This document shows positions 6,571 to 6,702 of a stretch of 6,702 nucleotides of DNA, one piece after another (position 1 is the stretch's first letter; every line of letters begins with the position of its first letter). Source of the DNA: Kordiimonadaceae bacterium (GTDB lineage: Bacteria > Pseudomonadota > Alphaproteobacteria > Sphingomonadales > Kordiimonadaceae). The position numbers and the translations under genes are program-made. Under the pieces are notes generated by a model, which saw only the letters and a list, made by a program, of their open reading frames with translations, did not search any database and was not told where the DNA came from. The stretch spans positions 1-6,702 of the forward strand of contig JABABO010000372.1 of the NCBI GenBank assembly GCA_014238195.1, in the 5' to 3' direction.

Positions 6571-6702
6571 TTACTCGTTATTGGTTAATCGCCAAATTGA
6601 TATATCGCGGGCTTTTACAGTGGTTTCGCCCAGAACAAGCTCAGCAACCTTAAAATCTGGTGCGCTTTGAGGCGCAGGGCCGTAATTAAATACAAATATC
6701 AA
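6571..6702 (-). CDS. C-terminal end of a probable GH42-type beta-galactosidase (partial, cut by window edge)
   Basis: An open frame enters from the right edge and ends at TAA (6571-6573), giving the last 43 residues of a protein whose start lies outside. It reads LIFVFNYGPAPQSAPDF..., continues through VLGETTVKARDISIWRL and ends TNNE. The pattern of an FNYGP strand, a short loop, a LGE turn and a final strand ending in hydrophobic-x-x-W-R is what I recall from the small C-terminal beta domain of GH42 beta-galactosidases in proteobacteria. No catalytic part is visible, so the family call is inference. It lies 35 bases upstream of the symporter gene on the same strand, and sugar importers next to glycosidases are common, which strengthens the call. 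Alternatives are another glycoside hydrolase with a similar accessory domain. That it is a genuine coding end is better supported than the exact family. Confidence 0.6.
   Translation of the reverse strand: MIFVFNYGPAPQSAPDFKVAELVLGETTVKARDISIWRLTNNE

Overview
The window looks like part of a Gram-negative bacterial chromosome. It encodes an inner-membrane RND pump with a periplasmic adaptor, and a sodium-coupled symporter. Base composition is moderate and AT-leaning, with clear Shine-Dalgarno sites (CCGGAG, CTGGAG, AGGAGA). The subtype of the RND permease and the pairing of a sodium symporter with a probable beta-galactosidase would fit a marine or aquatic proteobacterium, perhaps an alphaproteobacterium, but that placement is inference and low confidence.

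Layout. Positions 1-266 hold no convincing gene: this is an AT-rich leader with a weak promoter candidate and an 18-bp dyad (192-209) just upstream of the first gene. Positions 267-5036 (+) form a three-gene operon: a PadR-family regulator, an RND periplasmic adaptor (membrane fusion protein) and an RND inner-membrane permease. The adaptor and permease overlap by one base (TAATG). A second 18-bp dyad (791-808) lies between the regulator and the adaptor. A 62-bp convergent spacer follows. Positions 5099-6702 (-) hold a second operon read in the opposite direction. Its upstream gene enters from the right edge, and only its last 43 codons are visible; they resemble the C-terminal domain of GH42 beta-galactosidases. 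It is followed after 35 bp by an SGLT-like sodium:solute symporter.

How the genes work together. The left operon is a locally regulated efflux system: the PadR protein probably represses its own operon until an effector binds, and adaptor plus permease then export a compound through an outer-membrane channel encoded elsewhere. The right operon is probably a sugar or glycoside uptake and hydrolysis unit: the symporter imports a sugar or small glycoside with Na+ and the hydrolase acts on it.

I see no CRISPR array, mobile element, tRNA or rRNA. Nothing here clearly amounts to an undescribed system. The most useful second looks are the two operator-like dyads, a perfect 23-bp palindrome inside the permease gene, the reduced proton-relay residues of the permease, the remodelled sugar site of the symporter, and the cut-off hydrolase gene at the right edge.
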